DNA of 53,568 nt from an uncultured Clostridium sp. (lineage in GTDB: Bacteria; Bacillota; Clostridia; TANB77; CAG-508). The stretch covers positions 1 through 53,568 of the forward strand of contig CANSKZ010000005.1 in the NCBI GenBank assembly GCA_947647595.1, in the 5' to 3' direction. The notes below the pieces were generated by a model, which did not search any database, was not told the DNA's origin, and saw only the letters and a program-made list of their open reading frames with translations. Each line of letters starts with the position of its first letter. Position 1 is the stretch's first letter. Of the stretch, positions 8,928 to 16,974 are shown one piece after another. The position numbers and the translations under genes are program-made.

Positions 8928-9047
8928 TTAATTCGCCAAGTGCGTAAGCCCCAAAATAATGGCTTGCATCAAAAGGCTGGGAATAATTATTATTAAAAAC
9001 AAAATGACTAACAATATCATTAAACGTTTTAAAATCTTCCGCATCAT
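8928..9047 (-). CDS. 39-aa hydrophobic single-helix membrane peptide
   Basis: A short ORF reading MMRKILKRLMILLVILFL, then IIIIPSLLMQAIILGL and a THLAN end. A positively charged N-terminus followed by one long membrane segment is typical of small membrane proteins or type I toxin-like peptides. GAAGGGAGC lies 4 bases before the ATG. It faces the DUF4364 terminator. Codon 3 is CGG, which is rare in this window. There is no homology evidence; it could also be chance, but the ribosome site and composition argue for a real gene. Confidence 0.5.
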   Translation of the reverse strand: MMRKILKRLMILLVILFLIIIIPSLLMQAIILGLTHLAN

Positions 9048-9351
9048 TTAAGCTCCCTTCTAAGTTTATTCTTATTTATATTATATCATAAAAATTGTAA
9101 AAAGTCCACTAAATGAGAAATTTCTGAATTAGCTTGTTTTAAAGTTTTATCTTATTTAATATTTGATTGTAACTTTTTAGCCATTCCATTGGTCTTTAAA
9201 TGTTTTTGAATCCCTTTTTGTTTCTTCTGATATTCTATATCACTAAAGCAAGATATTTACTTCCAATTTCTTTTATTTCTTCTGTACAAGAACAAAGAGG
9301 ACTCGCAATTGCTTGTCCCCTCTGTTCTCTTCATCTCATTATCATTACATG
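9048..9351. other. Gene-free AT-rich stretch
   Basis: About 300 bases between two small minus-strand ORFs. Only short interrupted reading frames are present. The one structure is an imperfect hairpin at 9289-9328 (AGAACAAAGAGG / CCCCTCTGTTCT) just after the next gene, probably its terminator, although the U-tract is poor. Confidence 0.5.
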
Positions 9352-9681
9352 TTAGTACATAAGACTTTTTCTTTGAACAATATACCACTTTTCGTAACTG
9401 CAGTATGCTGTAACACCTCTCATATGAGAGTATCTCGCCTGTATTATCTCATACGCTTCAGGTTTGCTGTCATAGGAAATCTCTTCCAATAGGATATATC
9501 CCTCCGCTTTAAACATGCTAGCTTTGCTTTGAACAATATACCACTTTCCGTCTTTTCCACGATGTGTTTGAGCTTCCATATCAGAATAACGCTCCTTTAG
9601 CTTCTCCCATGCTGTCGCATTACTGTCATAGCCCTCATTTCCCAGCAACTCCCACTTATTTGTGTCAACAGGCATAGTCAT
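9352..9681 (-). CDS. Two-repeat small protein of unknown function
   Basis: 109 aa made of two ~47-residue repeats. Each has the frame (W/I)LL..E.YDS...A.E....RYS.M......S...KWYIVQ.K: the first ends KWYIVQSKASMF and the second KWYIVQRKSLMY. There is no signal peptide or membrane segment. GGAGGAAATATT precedes the ATG by a suitable distance. GC content is visibly higher than that of neighbouring genes, which suggests acquisition by transfer. No family recognised. Confidence 0.6.
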   Translation of the reverse strand: MTMPVDTNKWELLGNEGYDSNATAWEKLKERYSDMEAQTHRGKDGKWYIVQSKASMFKAEGYILLEEISYDSKPEAYEIIQARYSHMRGVTAYCSYEKWYIVQRKSLMY

Positions 9682-9964
9682 AATATTTCCTCCTTAATCT
9701 TATTATTCAAAATTTTAGAGTTTCTTCAACCTTACATATATTAGTAAGTCTATTATAATTATACCACTTTTTCCCCATTTTGTCAAATATATATATTCAC
9801 TTTCAATTTAATATAACTTTAACTTTATTTTTCCTTCGCTATTAGTAATTATTTAAACGATAACTTACTACTTATCTTTCCCATTATTCTCAAAAAATGT
9901 ATATGCAACTAAGCCAAAAAAGTATTTTGCCCCCTCTTTTTTGACTTATTTTTTATTTAAATTT
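9682..9964. other. Intergenic stretch with no feature seen
   Basis: About 280 bases of AT-rich DNA without a convincing ORF. It presumably contains the promoter of the preceding minus-strand gene near its left edge. Confidence 0.4.
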
Positions 9965-10747
9965 TTACAAACTCCTTCGCTGGATTTCATACAGTATAAT
10001 TCCTGTTGCAACTGCTGCATTCAAACTCTCTGTTTTTCCGGACATCGGTATTTTAATTTTCTCATTTACCAAATTCAAAATATTTTCCGATACGCCATTT
10101 GCTTCATTTCCAATTATGACCGCTGTTTTTTGATAATCAACATCATAAATTGTTTTATCTGTTTTTAAATCCGTTCCATATATTTTAATTTGACGTTTGT
10201 TCATTTCCTTGATAACTTTTTCTAAATCACGTTCAATCACATTCACGCGAAAAATCGCTCCCATCGTGGAACGTACAACTTTTGAATTATAACAATCTGC
10301 CGTTCCGTTAGATACAATAATTTGTTTCATATTTAAACTATCCGCTGTTCGTAAAATCGTCCCCATATTGCCCGGGTCTTGAATATTATCCAAAAGCAAA
10401 AAATTGTCTGCTTTATAATCAATCTTATTCTCCGTTTTCATTGGTTTTGCCACAATTGCCATAATTCCTTGTGGTGCAACAACATCTGTAATAAGAGAAA
10501 AAATCTTTTCACTTACATAAATGCATTCATATTTTGCAATATCATATAATTGCTCTTGTGTCATAGAACTTTCTGTTCTACAATCATCACACACAACAAT
10601 GTATTTTATTTCAGCCTGTTCATGAATGGCCTCTTCAATCATCTTGGCGCCTTCTACAACAAATTCGCCAAATTCATCTCGGTATTTTTTCTCTTTTAAC
10701 TTTCGAATATGTTTAATTAAATCATTGTCTTTGCTTGTAATTACCAT
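9965..10747 (-). CDS. TrmH/SpoU-family RNA methyltransferase
   Basis: 260 aa. Family members 2'-O-methylate rRNA or tRNA using S-adenosylmethionine bound in a C-terminal trefoil knot. The N-terminal substrate-binding domain has DEFGEFVVEGAKMIEEA; the SPOUT motifs are LLLDNIQDPGNMGTILRTAD (near residue 120), IIGNEANGVS and the C-terminal MSGKTESLNAAVATGIILYE. I chose the ATG at 10747 with AAGGA upstream; the longer reading would overlap mfd. It directly follows mfd. The exact RNA target cannot be told from the sequence. Confidence 0.88.
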   Translation of the reverse strand: MVITSKDNDLIKHIRKLKEKKYRDEFGEFVVEGAKMIEEAIHEQAEIKYIVVCDDCRTESSMTQEQLYDIAKYECIYVSEKIFSLITDVVAPQGIMAIVAKPMKTENKIDYKADNFLLLDNIQDPGNMGTILRTADSLNMKQIIVSNGTADCYNSKVVRSTMGAIFRVNVIERDLEKVIKEMNKRQIKIYGTDLKTDKTIYDVDYQKTAVIIGNEANGVSENILNLVNEKIKIPMSGKTESLNAAVATGIILYEIQRRSL

Positions 10748-10749
10748 TT

Positions 10750-13700
10750 TTAAATCCTTTCTAGAAATTCTTTGCATTCTTTTAAAATTTCAAAATCATT
10801 TGAAATCTGAACTGTAATATAAGGGCTTACTTTAGATGGTGAAAATTTAATTTTCGCTTTGTAAATCTGCATTAATTTTTCCACAATACCCACATTAAAT
10901 TTTTTCTCGTCAAAGTAATATATGATATTATTTCCTCGTTGAACGATTTTTAGTACAAATTTTTCACGTGCTAAATTTTTAATTCTTGCAATTTCTAATA
11001 AATTCTCAATTTCTTTTGGAAATTGCCCATATCGGTCAATGATTTCATCCATCACATTTTCGATATCTTCTTCCTTTTTACAAGCCGAAATATTTTGGTA
11101 AATTTCAATTTTTTGACTCGGACTTTCTACAAATTCATCTGGAATAAAACTCGAAACATTCAAATCAATTTGAATTTCAATCTCTTCTTCAATCGTTTCG
11201 CCTTGCATTTCTTTTACCACTTCGTCTAGTAATTTACAATACATATCATATCCAACTTGTTCCATGTGTCCATGCTGAATTTCTCCCATAACGCTTCCTG
11301 CTCCACGAATTTCCAAATCACGCATCGCAATTTTAAAACCTGAGCCAAACTCTGTAAATTCTTTAATCGCTTTTAATCGTTTATCGGCATCTTCGGAAAG
11401 CATTTTATCCCTGCGATACGTAATGTAGGCATAGCTCTGCGTTTCTGAACGTCCCACACGTCCACGAATTTGATACAATTGTGCCAAACCTAGTCTGTCC
11501 GCATTTTCCACAATAATTGTGTTCGCATTTGGAATATCGATTCCAGATTCTAAAATTGTGGTACAAACCAGCACATTTGTTTTTTGGTCAACAAAATCTT
11601 GCATGATATTTTCCAGCTCTGAGCCACTCATTTGCCCATGTGCCAAATCAACTTTTGCTTCTGGCACAAGATTCGAAATATCGCTTGCCTTTTTGACAAT
11701 ATTTTGTACATTATTATACAAATAAAAAACTTGTCCACCTCGTTCCAACTCTTTCAAAATCGCTTCTCGAATAACTTCTGCATCATATTCTAAGACGTAA
11801 GTTTGAACTGGTTTTCGATTTTGTGGTGGTTCATAAATTACAGACATATCACGCATTCCAACAACCGACATATGAAGCGTTCTTGGAATCGGTGTTGCTG
11901 TCATGGTCAAAACGTCAATACTTTCTTTCATTTGCTTAATGGCTTCTTTGGCCTTTACACCAAAACGATGTTCTTCATCAATGATAAGTAATCCCAAATT
12001 TTTGAATTTAACATCTTTACTCAAAATTCTATGGGTCCCAACAATAATATCAACTTCGCCTGTTTCTAGTTTTTGTAAAATTTCCTTTTGTTCCTTTGGC
12101 GTTCGAAATCGGCTCAACCCTTCAACTCGAATGGGATATTCTTTTAATCTTTCTTTAAAACTTGCATATTGCTGTTCTGCTAAAATAGTCGTTGGTACCA
12201 AATACGCTACTTGTTTTTGATCCATACATGATTTAAAAGCAGCACGAATTGCAACTTCTGTTTTTCCATATCCAACATCTCCACACAGAAGTCTATCCAT
12301 AGGACGCATAGCTTCCATGTCTTTTTTGATTTCTTGAATGCAACGCAATTGGTCATCAGTTTCTGTATATTCAAAACTTTCTTCAAATTCGTGTTGCCAT
12401 GGTGTATCTTTGGAAAAAGCAAAACCTTGCATTTTCTGTCTTTTGGCATATAATTTGATCAGTTCTTCTGCGACTTCTCGTAAATTCTTTTTAACTCTTT
12501 CTTTAGCTCGTTTCCATTCATTCGAACCTAATTTATTTAAACTCAAATTTGTAATTTCTGGACCAATATATTTTCGTACATTATCTAAGGAATCTGTAGG
12601 AACATATAAAATATCGTCCCCTTTATATTTCAATTTAATATAGTCTTTGGTCACACCATCTGCTTTTATGGTATTTACACCTATATATTGCCCAATTCCG
12701 TGTGTTTTGTGAACAATAAAGTCATTTTCCTTTAAATCTGCAAAAACAATTTTCTCGCCCTCTTTAAACGCAGACGAAGACTTCTTTCTTTTTGCTTTCA
12801 CCTCAAACACTTCTGCTGTGGAAATCACAACCAAATCAAATTCGTCACACTCAAACCCACCAGACAGATAACCTGGCACAATATTTACAATTCCTAATGT
12901 GATTTCATCTTCCTTTTTTTCTAATATCGTACTTGGAATTTCTTTTTCCGCTAAAATTCCTGTTAATCTTTTGCAATTGTCGACGTTTCCGCCGTAGGAT
13001 TACTGTTTGTTTAGAGCTGTTAATTGCTTTTTGTAATTTCTGAAACAGTAAATCCATTGAACTACGAAAAAAGTTGACCTCCCTATAGCTAAAGCTATAT
13101 CCGTTTCTTTTTGCATGCATACTTTGTTTATCCACAAAACCAATATCTTGTTTCTCTAAGTAAATCGTTTGTCTATTTTTGGTTTTATCAGAAAAATCTA
13201 AATAATCTTGTTTGTTCACCAATCCTGTTGGAACAATCTTATTTTTTTCAATTAAATCTTGTACTAAATTTTCATTATCTTTTGTAATTGCTTCTGCTCT
13301 ATTTTTTATTTTTTCGATTTCGTCTAGAAATAGAACAAAATCGTCATTCAAATAATCCAATAACGTATTGGTTTGCTCATAAAAGGAATCAAAATATTTG
13401 TCAATCTTATTGATATATTCTCCATTTTTCATTTGTCCAATATCTTCTTGTACTTTTTCATATACTGATTTCGTATAGGATTTATTCTCAATTCTTTCGC
13501 AAATCGTAGAAATATCTGTTTCTAATAAAAATTCGTAAGCTGGAAAAATTTCAGCTGTTTCTAGCATTTCTGTCGTTCTTTGACTCATGATACTAAATTT
13601 TCGAATGGAATCAACTTCATCTCCCCAAAATTCAATTCGAATGCCATGTGACTCTGAGGTTGCAATATCAACTATTCCACCACGTACGCTAAATTGTCCT

Positions 13701-14206
13701 TTGCCTTCAATTAAATCATATCGTTCATAGCCAAGTGATACTAATCTTTCTTTTAAATCGCTTAACTGAATTGTGTCCCCTACTTTTAATTTCATAATAA
13801 ATTGATAAAGTTTTTCTTTGGTTATCATTTTTTGCATCACTGCCTCAATGGTTGTTACAATAATCTTGCTTTTGTTTTGTTGCAAATTGTTTAATACCGC
13901 AATTCTTTCAAAAAGTTTATCTTTACTTTCTGCTAAATAATCAAAGGTGATAATTTCTCTTTTCGGAAAAAATTCTACCTTTTCTCCAAAAAAAGCCAAA
14001 TCTTTCATGATTTTTTTTGCTTGAATTTCATTATACGTTATAATACAAATTGGCTTTTCCCCATAAAATCTTGTAGAATATGCCATATGGACCTTACCAA
14101 TATCGGTAAGGCCTGATAGCATAATTGGAGTTTTATTTTGTTTTACATCAAACATATAATCATTGAATTTTTTTACATTGGGCATGGTTTTAATTAGTGG
14201 ATTCAT
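10750..14206 (-). CDS. mfd: Transcription-repair coupling factor, split by one extra base at CGG
   Basis: Mfd releases stalled RNA polymerase and recruits UvrA. The gene reads as two overlapping-function pieces: an N-terminal part from 14206 (UvrB-like domain 1 and the region to about residue 404) and a C-terminal part ending at 10750, with the RNA-polymerase-binding domain (ENDFIVHKTHGIGQYIGV), helicase motifs (GDVGYGKTEVA, DEEHRFG, TATPIPRT, GRVGRS) and the C-terminal TRCF domain. The total of 1151 codons plus one base equals normal Mfd length. The break is at CTA C GGC: dropping the C at 12994 joins TVIL to GGNVDN. All domains are otherwise intact. Confidence 0.92.
12991..12997 (-). other. 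Putative +1 frameshift site in mfd at CTA-CGG-CGG
   Basis: In the upstream frame the coding strand reads CTA CGG CGG; reading CTA, skipping C, then GGC GGA restores Mfd. The downstream frame has a TAA three codons before this point, so the change of frame must occur in a window of a few codons containing the CGG pair. Confidence 0.6.
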
Positions 14207-14316
14207 GTTTTTACCTCTTTTAATTTTAATTATGAATTATTATATCACAAATTAGAAGATTTGTAACATTTTTTTCGAAATTAATGTAAAATATTTTATT
14301 TTTAGTATAAAAAAAA

Positions 14317-14333
14317 CAAAGAACCATTCTTTG
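14317..14333 (-). terminator. Terminator after tRNA-Gly
   Basis: A 7-bp stem CAAAGAA / TTCTTTG with a 3-base loop is followed on the minus strand by a run of T. It lies about 20 bases after the tRNA 3' end. Confidence 0.7.
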
Positions 14334-14353
14334 CTTTTTCTTAATTTTAAATT

Positions 14354-14429
14354 TGGAGCGGGAAACGGGGCTCAAACCCGCGACCTTCGCCTTGGCAAGG
14401 CGACGCTCTATCAACTGAGCTATTCCCGC
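14354..14429 (-). tRNA. tRNA-Gly (anticodon GCC)
   Basis: A complete cloverleaf on the minus strand: acceptor GCGGGAA / TTCCCGC, D-loop AGCTCAGTTGATAGAGC, anticodon stem around TTGCCAA giving GCC, T-arm GCGGGTTTGAGCCCCGT, and an encoded CCA end. It reads GGC and GGU glycine codons. It has its own TTGACA/TATGAT promoter. Confidence 0.96.
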
Positions 14430-14450
14430 ATTTGTGTTTGGAATAGTAAT

Positions 14451-14479
14451 ATCATAACAGAATCATCTTAAATTGTCAA
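14451..14479 (-). promoter_or_regulatory. Promoter of tRNA-Gly
   Basis: On the minus strand a consensus TTGACA (14474-14479) and TATGAT (14451-14456) have 17-base spacing, about 22 bases before the tRNA. Confidence 0.88.
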
Positions 14480-14530
14480 TACCTAAATTTAATTTTTTAT
14501 CGCATTTCATTTTATTTTTTTAGAAAATTT

Positions 14531-14557
14531 GAAAAAGCAAATCGAAAAACGATTTGC
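14531..14557 (-). terminator. Terminator after the HU gene
   Basis: The stem GCAAATCG / CGATTTGC (14537-14544, 14550-14557) is followed on the minus strand by TTTTTC; it lies 25 bases after the HU stop. Confidence 0.85.
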
Positions 14558-14581
14558 TTTTTTATGTTTATCATTTTTTAA

Positions 14582-14860
14582 TTATTTTTTATTAACTATA
14601 TCTTTTAAAGCTTTACCAGGTTTGAATTTTGGAGCTTTAGATGCTGGTATTTTGATTTCTTCTTTTGTTTGAGGGTTTCTTCCTTTTCTAGCTGCTCTTT
14701 TAATTACTTCAAAAGAACCAAATCCAACTAATTGAACTTTGTCTCCTTTTTTTAATGTTTCAGTAACTACATCTACAAATGCATTAACTAACTCCTCAGC
14801 ATTCTTTTTTGTTGCTCCTGTTTTTGCAGCTACTGCTGCGATTAATTCAGCTTTGTTCAT
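14582..14860 (-). CDS. hup: DNA-binding protein HU
   Basis: 92 aa, the usual length. A nucleoid protein that bends DNA as a homodimer. The start MNKAELIAAVAAKTGATKKN, the core GDKVQLVGFGSFEV, the DNA-contact arm RAARKGRNPQTKEEIKIPAS and the C-terminal FKPGKALKD are all classic. AGGAGG lies before the ATG. It has its own promoter and terminator, so it is a single-gene unit. Confidence 0.96.
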   Translation of the reverse strand: MNKAELIAAVAAKTGATKKNAEELVNAFVDVVTETLKKGDKVQLVGFGSFEVIKRAARKGRNPQTKEEIKIPASKAPKFKPGKALKDIVNKK

Positions 14861-14909
14861 TTCATATACCTCCTAATAGATTTTAAGTTGCGTAGATTTT
14901 TTTATTCTA

Positions 14910-14939
14910 CTAATATCATTATTCGCCAAAGTTAGTCAA
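14910..14939 (-). promoter_or_regulatory. Likely promoter of the HU gene
   Basis: On the minus strand TTGACT (14934-14939) and TATTAG (14910-14915) are 18 bases apart, about 50 bases before the start codon. The -10 is weak, so the exact hexamer is uncertain. Confidence 0.55.
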
Positions 14940-15032
14940 AATCCTTCTTTTTTTAAAAGAATTTTATTTTTTTATCTATTTTTCAATATTTTCACCCAAA
15001 TCTAAAATTTTATTCCTTATTTTTCAGGCTTT

Positions 15033-16662
15033 TTAGGGTTCCTTATAAATTTTAATTTTCTGCAAAAATCGATAAATTTTCTCTCCATTCGGCAACATAT
15101 AAATATCTTCTTTTGACAAAATTTTAAATACAATTACGAATATAAAATACACCATTACAGCAACTAAGATACCAATTACGGTTGCAATCATCGAACCAAT
15201 TCCCAAAAGAAATACTGTTCGATAAACTCCATAAGAAATAGCTGACATCAATATTGTAACAATGAGTGGTTTTACGATTAACTGACTGACACTAAAATCC
15301 AATTGAATTGTTCTTTTTAATACCTGATACACAATCGAAAACGATACAATATGGCAAAGTACAGACCCAATTGCAGCTCCATTTTCATAAATTCCTTCCA
15401 TTGGAATTAATAACAAATTGGCAATAAATTTGACAATTACGCCACATCCTAAAGCAATGGCTGGTACTTTTATCTTACCTAATCCTTGCAAGGCTCCATT
15501 AATGGTTTGGGCAAGTGATGTAAAAATAATGGTAAAAGCAGAAATCGCAAGCAACGTTCCTCCTGAACTTGCATTTGGAAATAGTAATTCTAAAATTTGT
15601 CTTGCATAAAGAAACATCCCAAAAGTACAGGGCAATCCAATTAAAATTGTAATTAATAAAGATAGGCGTAATCTTTTGTTAATCGTATCTGTATCATTTT
15701 TGACTCTAGCTCCTGATATGGTTGGTACAAGCGCTGTCGCAAAGGCAATATTAAAAGCAAGTGGCATAGAAGTTAAAATATCTACTTTGGAACTCAAAAT
15801 TCCATATTTTGCTTTGGCAGTTGCTTCTCCAATTAATGGCTTTAAAATCCTTACTACTGTAACAGAATCAATATTTTTATTAACGGCAGAAATGAGTGAA
15901 CTAAGTGAAATCGGAATCGAAACTGCCAAAATTTTTTTGATAATTGATTTTGCACTTTCTTTCGTGGTTGGTTTTGCACGTTCACTTAAATTTTTATATT
16001 CCTCTTTTCGATTCATTTTATATAAAGCAAAAATATAAGAAAAACTTAAAAAGGTAGCAAACGTTGTTGCCAAATTGGCTCCCGCTGCCATTAATTCTGT
16101 ATTCACACTGGTGCAAATTGCAACGATTTCTACAATTAAAATAGTAAGTATTGTTTTAAATACTTGTTCAACCGTTTGCGATTTAGCCGTAGCCGACATT
16201 TTTTGTCTACCATTAAAATATCCTCGAATTACTGATGAAATCGAGACAAAGAAAATGGCTGGTGATAAAGTCATTAAAGTATATTCTGCTTCTGGAATTT
16301 GTAACCAACTGTTTGCAATTACACCTGCTCCTAAATATAGCATTAATGTTCCACAAAATCCAATCATCGCAAAAGCAACAAATGCTATTTTGAAAATTCG
16401 ATCTGCCCCTTTTCGGTCTCCGTAGTGCCAATTTTTCCGAAACTAATTTTGAAATGGCATTTGGCACACCAATTGAGGACAATGTAAGAAGAAGTGCATA
16501 CACTTGATAGCCACTCATATAAATCGCATTTCCATTGTCACCAAACCCTTCACGATTGGTCAGATACATGCTATAAATCAAGCCTAATATTTTAATAATT
16601 ACTTGTGAACACATTAACGCCAAAACGCCTTGCATGAATCCTTCTTTTTTATTTTTTGTCAT
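15033..16662 (-). CDS. SpoVB/MurJ-like lipid flippase, split by one extra base at CGG
   Basis: A multi-drug/oligosaccharide-lipid/polysaccharide exporter family protein resembling SpoVB, used for cortex or cell-wall lipid-linked precursors. The N-terminal part begins at 16662 (KKEGFMQGVLALMCSQVIIK) and the C-terminal part continues to 15033, with some 12-14 membrane segments in all. The full span is 542 codons plus one base, a normal length. The break is at residue 80: GCA CTA C GGA GAC; skipping the C at 16422 restores SEKLALGDRKGADRIFKIAF, a well-conserved SpoVB stretch. The family is secure, but whether it acts in sporulation or in vegetative wall synthesis is not shown. Confidence 0.85.
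16419..16425 (-). other. Putative +1 frameshift site in the spoVB-like gene at CTA-CGG
   Basis: In the upstream frame codon 81 is CGG after CTA. Skipping the C makes GGA (Gly) and restores the conserved LALGD motif. This is the same CTA-CGG context as in mfd. Confidence 0.6.
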
Positions 16663-16974
16663 AAATCTTACCTCTTTTATCTTTTTATAATGTAGTTAAT
16701 ATTTCTTAGACAGAAATATTAACTAGATATCTCTAACTTTCTTCGCTTAAAAAGCTATTTCAATTATATTGTTTTTATCTGAATCTTTCAATACCTTTTT
16801 ATAAATATTCGAAAAAAAATCATTTAAGACGTATTTTTCTATATTTTTTCATAAAATTCTCTATTTTTTTCGCCAAACCCCTTGTTTTTTTTCCAATTTT
16901 GTTAGATAATATAGATAAGTATGTAAAACTAATTATAAAAGTAAAAATTAGAATTTAGAAAGTGGTGAAAACTT
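16663..16974. other. Divergent intergenic region
   Basis: About 310 bases between the divergent spoVB-like gene and the TraG-like gene. The rightward promoter lies at 16882-16910. The rest is AT-rich with no ORF. Confidence 0.5.
16882..16910 (+). promoter_or_regulatory. Promoter of the VirD4/TraG-like gene
   Basis: TTGTTT (16882-16887) and GATAAT (16905-16910) are separated by 17 bases, 65 bases before the GTG start. Confidence 0.6.

Noticed and set aside
9048..9351. Remnant of a transposase or other decayed gene
   Set aside because: The broken frames on the minus strand (for example KHLKTNGMAKKLQSNIK) show no motif I can tie to a known family.
10750..14206. mfd as an ordinary decayed pseudogene
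   Set aside because: The rest of the 1151 codons is intact with all motifs, and the break is of the same kind and at the same codon as in two other genes, so independent decay is the weaker explanation, though not excluded.
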